A stretch of DNA of 64,000 bases from CAVTHW01 sp963734625 (GTDB taxonomy: Bacteria > Acidobacteriota > Terriglobia > Bryobacterales > Bryobacteraceae): the NCBI GenBank assembly GCA_963734625.1, contig CAVTHW010000010.1:1-64000 (forward strand). The letters run 5' to 3'. The position numbers and the translations under genes are program-made. The notes under the pieces were generated by a model, which had not been told where the DNA came from, did not search any database, and saw nothing but the letters and a program-made list of their open reading frames with translations. Each line of letters opens with the position of its first letter. Position 1 is the first letter of the stretch. Shown here one piece after another: positions 8,464-17,491 of this stretch.

Positions 8464-9244
8464 TCAGTCCATCACCAGCCCGCCGTTCACATGCAGCGTG
8501 GCCCCGGTGACATAGGCGGCGGCGTTCGACGCCAGGAAGACGATGGAGGCTGCAATCTCCTCGGGCGCGCCGAAGCGGCGCAAGGGTGTCTGTGACATCC
8601 ATTCCGCTTCCCGTCCGGCGCTGCGCTCAAGCAGCAGATCGGTCATAATTCGGCCCGGCGCCACCATATTCACCGTAATCCCCGCCTCCCCCACCTCCTT
8701 CGCCAGGGAGAAGGTCAGTCCGAGCAGCCCCGCCTTCGCCGCTACATAGTGCGCGTGGTTCTTCGACCCCGTGTAGACCGCCTGGCTGGAGACGTTTACT
8801 GATGCGTCCCCACTTTCGGCTCCGCATCATCGGAATGCAGGCCCGCGCCGTGCGGAACGCGGCGGTCAGGTTCAGGGACAGCGCTCTGTCCCAGACTTCG
8901 TCAGTCATGGTCTCGACCGGTCCGTCGGTCATTTCCCCGGCGTTGTTCACCAGGATATCGATCGGCCCCAGCGCCTCGGCCGCCGAGCTGATAAGCCGTG
9001 CGGCGGCATCCCCGTCGCGTAGGTCCGCCTGAACCGCCAGAGCTTCTCCCCCCGCGGCGCAAATCTCCTCGACAACCTCCGCGGCCTGGGACTGATGCGA
9101 GCAGTAATTCACGGCAATTTTCGCGCCGTGCGCCGCCAGCGCCAGGCTGACCGCCCGCCCGATGCCCCGCGACCCACCCGTCACCAAGGCCACCCGGCCC
9201 GTCAAATCCAGATCCACGGCGTATCGCTGTTTCTTTTCGGTCAT
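8464..9244 (-). CDS. SDR-family oxidoreductase (FabG-like), one frame break
   Basis: From ATG at 9244 the protein shows the NADP site ALVTGGSRGIGRAVSLAL, VNNAGEMTDG (NNAG motif) and SLNLTAAF. Near 8802 the frame is lost after KWGRI. In the other frame VNVSSQAVYTGSKNHAHYVAAKAG is present, with catalytic Ser and YxxxK, then GITVNMVAPGRIMTD and ATLHVNGG, ending at 8464. One inserted base at ATCAGTAAACGTC accounts for the break. Full length would be about 260 residues, the usual size. It is the third gene of an operon, its start overlapping the DUF167 gene stop by 4 bp. It resembles 3-oxoacyl-ACP reductase; the true substrate is unknown. Confidence 0.8.
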
Positions 9245-9540
9245 AATATATCCCCTCTGCTCCCTCGAATCAGGATGTGTTTGGATGGGGAGGTCTCGCC
9301 CCGCACCACCTGAATCTGCTGGCGGCCGATCCCCAGTTCCGCGGCGAGCAGAGCGCAAAGCTCCGCATTGGCCTTGCCTCTTTCGGGAGGGGCCTGGACC
9401 CTGACTTTCAGCGTGCCGTCGGCCATAAAGCCCGCCAGTTCGCTGCGCTTCGATTTAGGCGCGACTTTCACCTTGAGCCGGATTTCTCCCTTCCGGGCCA
9501 GCTCCTGCTTCAGTTCGGCCAAAGTCACGCGTCCGGTCAC
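9241..9540 (-). CDS. DUF167 (YggU-family) protein
   Basis: A 99-residue protein with the DUF167 core: LKVKVAPKSKRSEL, then LKVRVQAPPERGKANAEL and a C-terminal RGETSPSKHILI, where the S-x-K-x-I end is characteristic. The function of this small, widely conserved fold is unknown. It overlaps both neighbours by 4 bp (DUF2393-like upstream, SDR downstream), so the three are translationally coupled. Confidence 0.85.
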   Translation of the reverse strand: MTGRVTLAELKQELARKGEIRLKVKVAPKSKRSELAGFMADGTLKVRVQAPPERGKANAELCALLAAELGIGRQQIQVVRGETSPSKHILIRGSRGDIL

Positions 9541-10022
9541 TCAAAGGCGATCTGGGCGATCACCAGTTGGGGCAAAGCCTGGTTCCAGCTTCCGGGAAGA
9601 TTGTCGAAGGCCAGGCGGAAACTCTTCGTCTCGCCGGGACCGAGCCCTCCCAGCCGGGCCGGCAGGATTGCTAACTGCTCCCGGAGCACCACCTGCCCGA
9701 AAGGGTCCTGGAAGACGCAAGTGACGTAGATGTCTTTGAGCTTGCGGTCGCCGCCGTTGGTGATCTTGCCCACGATCTCCACCAGCCTCTGATCGAGGTA
9801 GGCTTCCGCGGCCTTCATATCGACCTCGCTCAGCTTGAGGTTGCTCACGTAGGCCTTGGCCTCCGGGGTGAGCACCGCCTTGGTCGTGACCACGCGGCGC
9901 GATTGCTGATCGAGATACCAGAAGCCGGCCCCGCCCAGCACCACCAGGATCAGAAGGATGAAGACCAGGGGCGGGACTTTCCGCTCCGGTTTCCGGGACA
10001 AACTGCCAAATTCCGCCGTCAT
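9537..10022 (-). CDS. Membrane-anchored protein, DUF2393-like
   Basis: A protein of 161 residues from ATG at 10022. It has a short basic cytoplasmic start, one transmembrane helix (PPLVFILLILVVLGGAGFWY), then a soluble domain with AVLTPEAKAYVSNLKL and LVEIVGKITNGGDRKLKDIYV, a fold like that of DUF2393 proteins (a beta-sandwich for unknown partners). A longer ORF to 10262 exists but overlaps the divergent YjbQ gene and lacks this leader. It is first in the operon with DUF167 and SDR genes. Its start codon is only 12 bp from that of the divergent gene. Confidence 0.65.
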   Translation of the reverse strand: MTAEFGSLSRKPERKVPPLVFILLILVVLGGAGFWYLDQQSRRVVTTKAVLTPEAKAYVSNLKLSEVDMKAAEAYLDQRLVEIVGKITNGGDRKLKDIYVTCVFQDPFGQVVLREQLAILPARLGGLGPGETKSFRLAFDNLPGSWNQALPQLVIAQIAFE

Positions 10023-10034
10023 CTCCTCTACAAT

Positions 10035-10460
10035 ATGACATGGATGAAGAGCTACCGGAAAGAACTTTGGTTTGAGATACCCAGCCGCAGGGGTTTTGTG
10101 AACATCACCCCGGAGGTCAGGGCCTGCCTGGCTGAGAGCGGCGTCCAGGAGGGACTCGTGCTGGTGAACGCCATGCACATTACCGCCTCGGTTTTCATCA
10201 ACGACGACGAGTCCGGCCTGCACCACGATATGGACCAGTGGCTCGAGAAGCTGGCCCCCCACGAGCCGACCTCACAGTACCGGCACAACAACGGCGAAGA
10301 CAACGCCGACGCCCATCTGAAGCGCAGCGTCATGGGCCGCGAAGTAGTCGTGGCCATCACCAGGGGCAAGCTCGATTTCGGCCCCTGGGAGCAGATCTTC
10401 TACGGCGAATTCGACGGGCGGCGCCGCAAACGTGTGCTGGTTAAGATTATCGGCGAGTAG
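10035..10460 (+). CDS. YjbQ-family protein (secondary thiamine-phosphate synthase type)
   Basis: A protein of 141 residues with the UPF0047/YjbQ core: GFVNITPEVRACL, VLVNAMHITASVFIND, a conserved HDMDQWLEKLAPH, and YRHNNGEDNADAHLKRSVMG with clustered metal-ligand-like His and Asp, followed by LDFGPWEQIFYGEFDG. Some members have weak thiamine-phosphate synthase activity in complementation tests; the physiological role is unsettled. MTWMKS gives two possible Met starts (10035 or 10044). It is divergent from the DUF2393-like gene and ends just before a convergent minus-strand gene. Confidence 0.88.
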   Translation: MTWMKSYRKELWFEIPSRRGFVNITPEVRACLAESGVQEGLVLVNAMHITASVFINDDESGLHHDMDQWLEKLAPHEPTSQYRHNNGEDNADAHLKRSVMGREVVVAITRGKLDFGPWEQIFYGEFDGRRRKRVLVKIIGE

Positions 10461-10462
10461 GC

Positions 10463-10936
10463 TCAGGCCGCGTGGAACCTTAGGTCGGCCTGCGATCTTC
10501 TTTGGGCCCGGAGTCGGAACACCAGCGCTCCAGCCATCACGAACAACCCACCCACGCAGAAGATGACAAGATCGTTTTGCACGTAGGGGTAAGGTTTTAT
10601 CAGGAGCCCGTAGAAGCCCCAGGGCGGGATATACATCCCATTCGGACCATACGGATAAGGCCAGTTTTGGACCCACTCCAAGATCACGACAGTCCCAAGC
10701 CCCCAGGACACAGCCCACCACTCCAACACCCCCGAAAAAGCGAGCCGGATCATCCGACCCCGGGCGCTGCACAGGTCTCGCCAAACATGGGAAGCCGCGG
10801 TTCGCAGCACGCTGGACCAGAACCAGCAGGCCCCTCGGCCGGACCCTTCTTCCAGCAGGTCGCCCACCGTGGAAGTGGCGCGGTCGGGTGTGGTTACCAG
10901 CGTGAGAATCCACTCGGCGGCGGTTTCTTTAGGCAT
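10463..10936 (-). CDS. Hypothetical membrane protein paired with PadR
   Basis: A 157-residue protein with an N-terminal AAEWILTLVTTPDRATSTVGD segment, as in small acidobacterial proteins that follow PadR regulators. Two or three hydrophobic stretches follow (GVLEWWAVSWGLGTVVILEW and a C-terminal VIFCVGGLFVMAGALVF). Its start overlaps the PadR gene by 8 bp, so the pair is cotranscribed and this protein is the likely target or partner of that regulator. No enzymatic motif was seen. Confidence 0.6.
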   Translation of the reverse strand: MPKETAAEWILTLVTTPDRATSTVGDLLEEGSGRGACWFWSSVLRTAASHVWRDLCSARGRMIRLAFSGVLEWWAVSWGLGTVVILEWVQNWPYPYGPNGMYIPPWGFYGLLIKPYPYVQNDLVIFCVGGLFVMAGALVFRLRAQRRSQADLRFHAA

Positions 10937-11264
10937 GGGCCACCCCAGGAAGTTTCAGCCCCTTTAGCAGGCGCTGGTAGGCGCGCTGTGCGCAGGCAAC
11001 AGCCTCCAAACCTCCAGGCGTAACTGCAAAGAAGCGCTTGGCGCGTCCACCGCGCAACGGAGTGGGATCCCCCAGCCGGGATGTGACCAGGCCCTTGTCT
11101 TCCAGACGGTCAAGGGTCGTATAAAGGGCGCTGGGAGCGGCTTCCCGGCCAGTGCAGGCTGCGATCTCCGCGCGGATAGACACGCCGTAAGCATGTTCCC
11201 CCAAACGCAGAATTGCCAGCAGCACGAGCTGTTCGAATTCCCCGAGCGAACCCGTGGCCGGCAT
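10929..11264 (-). CDS. PadR-family transcriptional regulator
   Basis: A 111-residue winged-helix protein. It shows LGEFEQLVLLAILRLGEHAYG, the start of the PadR wHTH, then ALYTTLDRLEDKGLV (recognition helix region), a wing around RAKRFFAVTPGG and a short C-terminal helix. Such regulators are ligand-responsive repressors and often regulate their own operon. The neighbouring membrane protein overlaps its stop. Confidence 0.88.
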   Translation of the reverse strand: MPATGSLGEFEQLVLLAILRLGEHAYGVSIRAEIAACTGREAAPSALYTTLDRLEDKGLVTSRLGDPTPLRGGRAKRFFAVTPGGLEAVACAQRAYQRLLKGLKLPGVAHA

Positions 11265-11313
11265 TTCAGCTACATTGTAGATGAAAGCCGCCGGAAATTC
11301 AAGACTTTTTAGA

Positions 11314-11682
11314 TCATCGGAGAGTAGGCGCTCGCCAAACCGTGCTGTGGTCTTTCCAGTTCCACCACTTCAGCAGCTCGGGATCAGGCTTTGACTCCGA
11401 TGCGAAATAGACAGCGCATCGAAATACGTAGAGAACGCACCGATCCACGCGGTGGCCTACTTCCCGGCAGAGTTCGGCATAAAGGGACTCGGGGTTTCGA
11501 CCTCTGAGTTCCGCCACATCCCGGACCCCGAGTAGACAAAGATCGGCGGCTATCGAAGGTCCAACCCCGGGGATCTTCGACAGCTCGGCGATCGCGGATC
11601 CCGACGCCGACCGCCGTCTCACTTCCCATGCCTCGACGCTTTCGACAGCAGGCGTCTTGACGCGACGTTTTCTGGGTGCCAT
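11314..11682 (-). CDS. Helix-hairpin-helix protein of the Cdd1 (pathogenicity locus) type
   Basis: A 122-residue protein with a basic N-terminus and an HhH region, IAELSKIPGVGPSIAADL followed by LGVRDVAELRGRNPESLY. The C-terminal block with DRCVLYVFRCAVYFA and PDPELLKWWNWKD is the mark of the Cdd1 family. HhH folds bind DNA or RNA backbones without sequence preference; the role of Cdd1 is unknown. It stands alone, flanked downstream by short repeats. Confidence 0.8.
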   Translation of the reverse strand: MAPRKRRVKTPAVESVEAWEVRRRSASGSAIAELSKIPGVGPSIAADLCLLGVRDVAELRGRNPESLYAELCREVGHRVDRCVLYVFRCAVYFASESKPDPELLKWWNWKDHSTVWRAPTLR

Positions 11683-11700
11683 GGCGTGGATCCTCCTTCT

Positions 11701-11823
11701 TAAAACGGGTCAGCCTGAACTGAGCGATTTGTTTGAGGTAAAACGGGTCAGCCTGAACTGAGCGATTTGTTTGAGAGCCTCAAGCGGCAGATCCGGAAAA
11801 ATCGCTCAGTTCAGGCTGACCCC
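11701..11823. repeat. Tandem direct repeat with an inverted copy, MITE-like
   Basis: A 37-bp unit containing GGGTCAGCCTGAACTGAGCG occurs at 11701-11737 and again at 11739-11775. Its 24-25 bp core returns inverted at 11799-11823. The second copy and the inverted copy enclose about 85 bp, as in a miniature inverted-repeat element or an IS with its middle deleted. It lies between the HhH gene and the end of cvpA. Confidence 0.7.
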
Positions 11824-11833
11824 TGCTAAGCGG

Positions 11834-12382
11834 CTATATTTTGCGCTGTTTGCCGGCCGCTTCGGCCCAGGTCTTCCTGATCTTCTCGTAGCTGTCGCGG
11901 ACGGCGTCCTTCACCTGGCGCGGGGCGAGTTGGGCACAGAGGCGGGCGGCGTCGATCACGTACGGGGCCAGGCGGGACTGAACCACGGAACTGGGCGGCG
12001 GTTGGCGCGAGAACGCCATCAGGGCCAGCACCAGCGCAATCGCAAACACCAGACCGCGCAGCAGGCCAAACACGGCTCCCAGGAGCCGGTCGAGCCACGA
12101 TAAGCCCACCCACTTCAGCATGACGCTGAGGAGTTTGCCCAAAAGCGCGCCCAGAATAAGCACGCCGAACAGAACCAGCAGGAAGCCCAGGAAATTGGCG
12201 ATGCCTTGATGGCTTACGTAGGGGACCAGGAAGACCCCGGCCGTGCCGCCGAACCAGAGACCGCACAGCAGGCCCAGGATCGCTGCCGCCGTCCCGACCA
12301 CAAGCCTGGCCGAACCTTTGACAAACCCGCCCACGACGGACAGGCCCAGGATCGCCACCAGGGCAATGTCGAGCCAGTTCAA
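11834..12382 (-). CDS. CvpA-family membrane protein
   Basis: A 182-residue protein with four hydrophobic helices and the N-terminal signature WLDIALVAILGLSVVGGFVKG of the CvpA family, whose members affect colicin V secretion and envelope stability. A charged C-terminal tail follows. Its ATG overlaps the purC stop by 4 bp. Coupling with a purine gene recalls the cvpA-purF linkage of proteobacteria. Confidence 0.85.
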   Translation of the reverse strand: MNWLDIALVAILGLSVVGGFVKGSARLVVGTAAAILGLLCGLWFGGTAGVFLVPYVSHQGIANFLGFLLVLFGVLILGALLGKLLSVMLKWVGLSWLDRLLGAVFGLLRGLVFAIALVLALMAFSRQPPPSSVVQSRLAPYVIDAARLCAQLAPRQVKDAVRDSYEKIRKTWAEAAGKQRKI

Positions 12383-13282
12383 AGCGTCCTTCCCGTCAAG
12401 GCCTCGTAGGCCTGCGTATACTTCTCGGCGGTTCGCCGCGCGACGTCAGGCGGCAGCCCCGGAGCCGGCGGCTGTTTGTTCCAGCTAATCGATTCCAGGT
12501 AATCGCGCACGTACTGCTTATCGTAGGACGGCTGGGGGCCGCCCGGCCGGTAAGTTTCCAAAGGCCAGAAGCGCGAAGAGTCCGGCGTAAGCACCTCGTC
12601 GGCCAGGATCAACTGATCGCCGTCGAGGCCGAACTCGAACTTCGTGTCGGCGATGATCACGCCCCGCGTCTCGGCGTATGACGCCGCCTTGTGATAGATC
12701 GCCAGGGTCACGCCCGCGCAGCCTGTTGGCCAGATCGGCTCCCAGCATGCCCACTACCTTCTCGAAGGGGATATTCTCGTCGTGGCCCGTTTGAGCCTTG
12801 GTGGAAGGCGTAAAGATCGGCTCCGGGAGCCGGTCGCTTTCCTTCAAGCCGGGCGGCAGGGAGATGCCGCAGACGCGGCCGGTTTCGCGATACTCGTTCC
12901 AGCCCGATCCGGCCAGGTAGCCGCGCACGACGCACTCGACATCCATCATCTTCGCCCGCTTCACCAGCATCGACCGTCCTTCAAGCTGGCCGCGGTATGC
13001 CCTCAGCGCCTCCGGGTACTCATCCACATTGGCGGCAATGAAGTGCGTCGGCGTGACGTCCCGCAGAAAATCGAACCAGAAGACGGAGAGCTGGGTCAGA
13101 ATGCGGCCCTTGCCGGGAATGCCGGTGGCCAGAATGTAATCGAACGCGGAGATGCGGTCGCTGGCGACAATCAGCAGTTTGTCGCCAAGCGCGTAAACGT
13201 CGCGCACCTTGCCGCGGGCGAGCAGCGTCACGCCCGGCAGTTCGGTCTGGAGAAGGACGGCGGATTCTGTCTTGTCTGGCAT
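12379..13282 (-). CDS. purC: Phosphoribosylaminoimidazole-succinocarboxamide synthase, one frame break
   Basis: Step of de novo purine synthesis joining CAIR and aspartate with ATP. The N-terminal frame from 13282 shows LLARGKVRDVYALGDKLLIV and SDRISAFDYIL, then VECVVRGYLAGSGW. Near 12715 the frame fails after LANRLRG and the adjacent frame continues with IYHKAASYAETRGVIIADTKFEFG and DEVLTPDSSRFWP, ending at 12379. Removing one G from the GGG at that point gives an intact protein of about 300 residues. Because purC is normally essential and single-copy, the break is more likely an error in the sequence than a real mutation. It lies between hemerythrin and cvpA genes in one operon. Confidence 0.9.
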
Positions 13283-13285
13283 AGC

Positions 13286-13738
13286 TCAAATGGGGATTCG
13301 CACTGCTTTGGCGTCGATCCTGGCGCCCAGGCTGTCCAGCGCTTTGCGGGAGAGCCGCTGCTGGATGTCCTCAAGCAGATCATTCTCCTCGCGGCGGATG
13401 TGGGCGCGCAGCAGCGCCGCGAACTCGCCCAGCAAGGCCGCGTCCGGGGCGGTTCGTAATCGCTCCACGATCTTTTCGATCTGGCGGTGCTCCGCGACCA
13501 GCTCATGCACGATCGGGTATTCTCCCAACTCCTGCGCTATGGCGGGGAAGACCTCTTCCTCTTCGACGGCGAAATGGTTGGCCAGTTCGGCGTCGTAACG
13601 ATCCACGGCCCGGCCCGCGAGACGGCTCACGGTTTCCGGGGACGGACTATCCTGCAAGGACCGTTCCGTCAGGACGCACAGGGCCAGCCCGTGTTGATGC
13701 TGTTCGGAGAGCGGCACGAGCGCACGGTCGCGAAGCAT
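13286..13738 (-). CDS. Hemerythrin HHE domain protein
   Basis: From ATG at 13738, a protein of about 150 residues, all helical. It has metal-site histidines and glutamates spaced as in HHE proteins: SEQHQHGLAL, NHFAVEEEEVFPAI, HELVAEHRQI and LRAHIRREENDLLEDI. It probably binds a di-iron centre for O2 or NO sensing or storage. A longer upstream ORF start was rejected because it overlaps the divergent glycosyltransferase. It is 3 bp upstream of purC on the same strand. Confidence 0.82.
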   Translation of the reverse strand: MLRDRALVPLSEQHQHGLALCVLTERSLQDSPSPETVSRLAGRAVDRYDAELANHFAVEEEEVFPAIAQELGEYPIVHELVAEHRQIEKIVERLRTAPDAALLGEFAALLRAHIRREENDLLEDIQQRLSRKALDSLGARIDAKAVRIPI

Positions 13739-13807
13739 GTTTCTACTGGTACCACATCTCTCGGCGAATTGGAAAGATCCGCTGAAAAGATATACTGGGT
13801 GTTTCGC

Positions 13808-15221
13808 GTGAAGCTCTCGATTCTGATCCCGGTCTACAACGAGCGCACGGTCGTCGAGCGCAGCCTGGCGCACGTGCTGGCGGCGCCTCTGCCGGAGATG
13901 ATGGAGCGGGAGCTGATCATCGTGGACGACTGCTCCACCGACGGCACCGGGGAGATCCTCGAGCGCGCTGGCCGCCGCCGAGCCGTCGATCCGTCTGTTG
14001 CGCCACGCCGTGAACCAGGGCAAGGGCGCCGCGATTCGCACCGCCATCCAGCACGCCTCGGGCGACTTCTCGATCGTTCAGGACGCCGACCTCGAATACG
14101 ATCCGGCGGAGTACCCGCGCCTGCTTCGGCCGCTGCTCGACGGTCACGCCGACGCCGTGTTCGGTTCCCGCTATCTGGCGGGCGAACAGCGGCGCGTGCT
14201 GCCGTTCCGGCATTCGATGATCAACAAGTCCTGACGCTGGTCTCCAACCTGTTCTGCAACCTCAATCTGACGGACATGGAGACCTGCTACAAGGTCTTCC
14301 GCACCGACCTGCTGAAGAGCGTCCCCATCCGCTCCGACCGGTTCGGCTTCGAGCCCGAAATCGTGATGAAAGCCGCCAAGCGGAACTTCCGGATCTACGA
14401 AGTCCCCATCAGCTACCATGGCCGGACCTACGAGGAAGGCAAGAAGATCGGATGGAAGGACGGCGTCAAGGCCCTGGCGGTGATCTTCCATTTCTGGCTG
14501 ATCGACGACCTGTACTCGGAACCCTATGGCCGCGGGCTTCTGAACAACCTGACCGGAACGCCGCAGTACCTGAGCTGGACCGCCCGTGTGCTCAGGCCTT
14601 ATGTGGGCGACGCCGTGCTCGAGATCGGCGCGGGGATCGGGAACATCACCGCGCGGCTGATGGGGAAGCGGCTGCAGTACGTCGCGGCCGAGAAGGACCC
14701 GATCTACCTGCACGCGCTGCGCAACCGGTTTCTGCGGACTCCGAACGTCGCGGTGCGAAAGCTCGACCCGGCGGATGCGGCGGATTACCGGGACCTGGAA
14801 GGCGTCTTCGACACGGCGCTGTGCTTGAACGTGCTCGAGTACCTGGACGACCCCGCCGCCGCCGTGGCCGCTCTGCTACGCGGCGTTGAAGCCGGGGGGC
14901 AGGCTGCTGGTCCTGGTTCCGCAGGGCCCCGGCTTGTATGCCAGCATCGACCGCACGCTGGGGCATAAGCGCCGCTTCCGCGAATCCGAGCTGCGGGGGA
15001 TCCTGGAGGGCGCGGGCTTCCAGGTGGAGCGGGTTCACCAGTTGAACAAGGCCGGGGCGCCGGCCTGGTGGATATCGGGCAAGTTGCTGGGGCGGCGTTA
15101 CATCAGCAAGATCACGCTGAAGCTGTTCGACAAGACGGTCTGGTTCTGGCGGCGAGTGGACGGACTGCTTCCGTGGCGCGGCCTGTCGCTGGTTGCGGTG
15201 GCGAGAAAGGCGGGCGCATGA
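13808..15221 (+). CDS. Bifunctional GT2 glycosyltransferase/SAM methyltransferase, with several frame breaks
   Basis: From GTG at 13808, KLSILIPVYNERTVVERSL and ELIIVDDCSTDGTGEIL are the GT-A nucleotide-sugar site. The frame is lost at about 13965. Another frame from about 13990 to 14233 reads HAVNQGKGAAIRTAIQHA and IVQDADLEYDPAEYPRLL (DxD-like metal site), and the first frame resumes with TLVSNLFCNLNLTDMETCYK. After a membrane-proximal segment the methyltransferase part shows VLEIGAGIGNITARL and ALCLNVLEYLDD. A last break at about 14880 moves to PGGRLLVLVPQGPGLYASID, ending at 15221. About 470 residues in all, a known fused architecture acting on polyprenyl-phosphate sugars or lipids. Its stop overlaps the epimerase start. 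Confidence 0.78.
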
Positions 15222-16153
15222 GCAGGTACGTGGTAACCGGCGGAGCGGGTTTTATCGGGTCCGCGCTGGTCAGAGGGCTGCTGCGGACGGGGGCGGGACA
15301 GGTGGCGGTGATCGACAATCTGCTCACCGGTCACGCCGAGAACCTGGACGAGGTAAGATCGCAAATCGATTTTCAGCTTGCCGATATCCGCAGCTACGAG
15401 CAGATCGCCGGCCCGATCCGCGGGGCGGACGTGGTCTTCCACCTGGCCGCGATTCCCTCGGTGCCGCGTTCCATTGCCGACCCCGTGCCGTCGCACGAGG
15501 TCAACATTGGGGGCACGTTCAACGTCCTGCGCGCGGCGGTCGAAGGTGGAGTTCGGCGCGTGGTGTATGCGGCCTCCTCCTCGGCCTACGGCGGCAGCGA
15601 CGTGCTGCCCAAAGTGGAGACCATGACGCCCGAGCCGAAGTCCCCCTACGCGGTGCAGAAGCTGGCGGGAGAGTACTATGCCCAGGTCTTTCATTCCTGT
15701 TTCGGCCTGGAAACAGTCTCGCTGCGGTTTTTCAACGTCTATGGGCCGAGGCAGGATCCCGGCAGCCCGTATTCCGGGGTGATCTCGGTATTCGCCAAGT
15801 CGCTGCTGGCGAAGACCCAGCCGACGATTTACGGCGACGGCGAACAGTCGCGCGATTTTACGTTTGTCGAGGATGTCGTCGACCTGACCCTGAAGGCCGC
15901 CCGGGCCGAGGGGGTGGCGGGGCGTCTCTACAACGCCGGCAACGGCGGGCGATACACCTTGAATCAAGTCTGGAAAGTGATGCAAGGGATTGAAGGGGTT
16001 GAGATTCCAGCGCTTTACGGGCCGGCCCGCGCCGGGGATGTGCGCCACTCCCAGGCCGATACCACGGCCGCCGCGCGCGACCTGACCCTCCAGCCGCGCT
16101 TCAGCCTGGAAGAGGGCCTCCGCCGCACGCTGGAATGGCTCCGGCAATGCTAA
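15218..16153 (+). CDS. NAD-dependent sugar epimerase/dehydratase (extended SDR)
   Basis: A protein of 311 residues from ATG at 15218, which overlaps the previous stop (ATGA). It has the Rossmann motif VTGGAGFIGSALVRGLL, a ribose-specificity Asp in VIDNLLTGH, catalytic SSSSAYGG and SPYAVQKLAGE (YxxxK), and NVYGPRQDPGSPYSGVISVF as in UDP-glucose 4-epimerase-like enzymes. It interconverts or prepares an NDP-sugar, probably for the glycosyltransferase in front of it. The frame is intact. Confidence 0.88.
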   Translation: MSRYVVTGGAGFIGSALVRGLLRTGAGQVAVIDNLLTGHAENLDEVRSQIDFQLADIRSYEQIAGPIRGADVVFHLAAIPSVPRSIADPVPSHEVNIGGTFNVLRAAVEGGVRRVVYAASSSAYGGSDVLPKVETMTPEPKSPYAVQKLAGEYYAQVFHSCFGLETVSLRFFNVYGPRQDPGSPYSGVISVFAKSLLAKTQPTIYGDGEQSRDFTFVEDVVDLTLKAARAEGVAGRLYNAGNGGRYTLNQVWKVMQGIEGVEIPALYGPARAGDVRHSQADTTAAARDLTLQPRFSLEEGLRRTLEWLRQC

Positions 16154-16180
16154 AATTGAAATCTCCCCTGGGGGTTCCTT

Positions 16181-16747
<567 letters not shown>

Positions 16748-16752
16748 TCACC

Positions 16753-17433
16753 GTGCCGGGGCATTTTCGCAAGGACGCGCAGCATGTATACCGCGCCATA
16801 CCCTGGCTTGACTTTGCCTGGCTGGAGCACGGGTTCGGCACCCGGCTCTCCACCGGGTGGAATCAGCAGCAGCCCATCGCCACCCTCAAACAGGTTCATT
16901 CTGACGTCTGCCTGTGGGCTGAGAGCGGCGAGGGAAGGATGGGTGAGGGCGACGCGCTGATAACTGGCGCTGTGGGCGCCAGAGTAGGCGTACGCACTGC
17001 CGACTGCGTGCCAATCCTCCTGGCAGATACTCGGACGCGCGCCGTGGCGGCGATTCACGCTGGCTGGCGCGGTACGGTTCAACGTATTGCATCTAAGGCA
17101 CTTGCTGAAATGAAGGCGAAGTTTTCGACGAGTCCGCGGGACGTTGTGGCGGCCATCGGGCCGGCCATCGGGCCGTGCTGCTACCAGGTTGGAGCGGACG
17201 TGGCTGTCCTGTTTCGGGACTGGTTTCCGGAAAGGAACGACCTGGGCGGACCCGCCCACCTGGATCTGGCCGAAGCCAACCGCCGGCAACTGATGTCGGC
17301 GGACCTGGCGGCAGAGCGGATTTGGGTCGCCGGGGTATGCACTTGTTGCTCGGGAGATGAATTCTTTTCCTGGAGGCGCGAACAGCAGAGGACTGGCCGC
17401 ATGCTTAATGTGGCAGGCATCCGCCAAGAATGA
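16753..17433 (+). CDS. pgeF: Multicopper polyphenol oxidase-like/purine nucleoside phosphorylase family (YfiH, laccase domain)
   Basis: A protein of 226 residues from GTG at 16753, chosen because it follows nuoB without overlap. Family motifs: TLKQVHSD, VRTADCVPILLAD, AAIHAGWRGTVQRIA (metal-binding His) and AIGPAIGPCCYQVG, then a late cysteine pair VCTCCSGDEFFSWRR. Members act on purine nucleosides or on misincorporated peptidoglycan stem residues, and sit in the cytoplasm. The frame is intact. A GC-rich hairpin follows it immediately. Confidence 0.88.
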   Translation: MPGHFRKDAQHVYRAIPWLDFAWLEHGFGTRLSTGWNQQQPIATLKQVHSDVCLWAESGEGRMGEGDALITGAVGARVGVRTADCVPILLADTRTRAVAAIHAGWRGTVQRIASKALAEMKAKFSTSPRDVVAAIGPAIGPCCYQVGADVAVLFRDWFPERNDLGGPAHLDLAEANRRQLMSADLAAERIWVAGVCTCCSGDEFFSWRREQQRTGRMLNVAGIRQE

Positions 17434-17435
17434 GA

Positions 17436-17467
17436 ACAGGGCGCGGATCTCGCGATCCGCGCCCTGT
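17436..17467. terminator. Hairpin terminator between convergent genes
   Basis: A 14-bp perfect stem (ACAGGGCGCGGATC pairing with GATCCGCGCCCTGT) around a TCGC tetraloop lies between the stops of pgeF (+) and the DksA-like gene (-). There is no long T-run on either side, so it may act in both directions with help from Rho or as a 3' end stabiliser. Confidence 0.65.
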
Positions 17468-17491
17468 CATGCAAAAGCGTGACCAGGCCGG

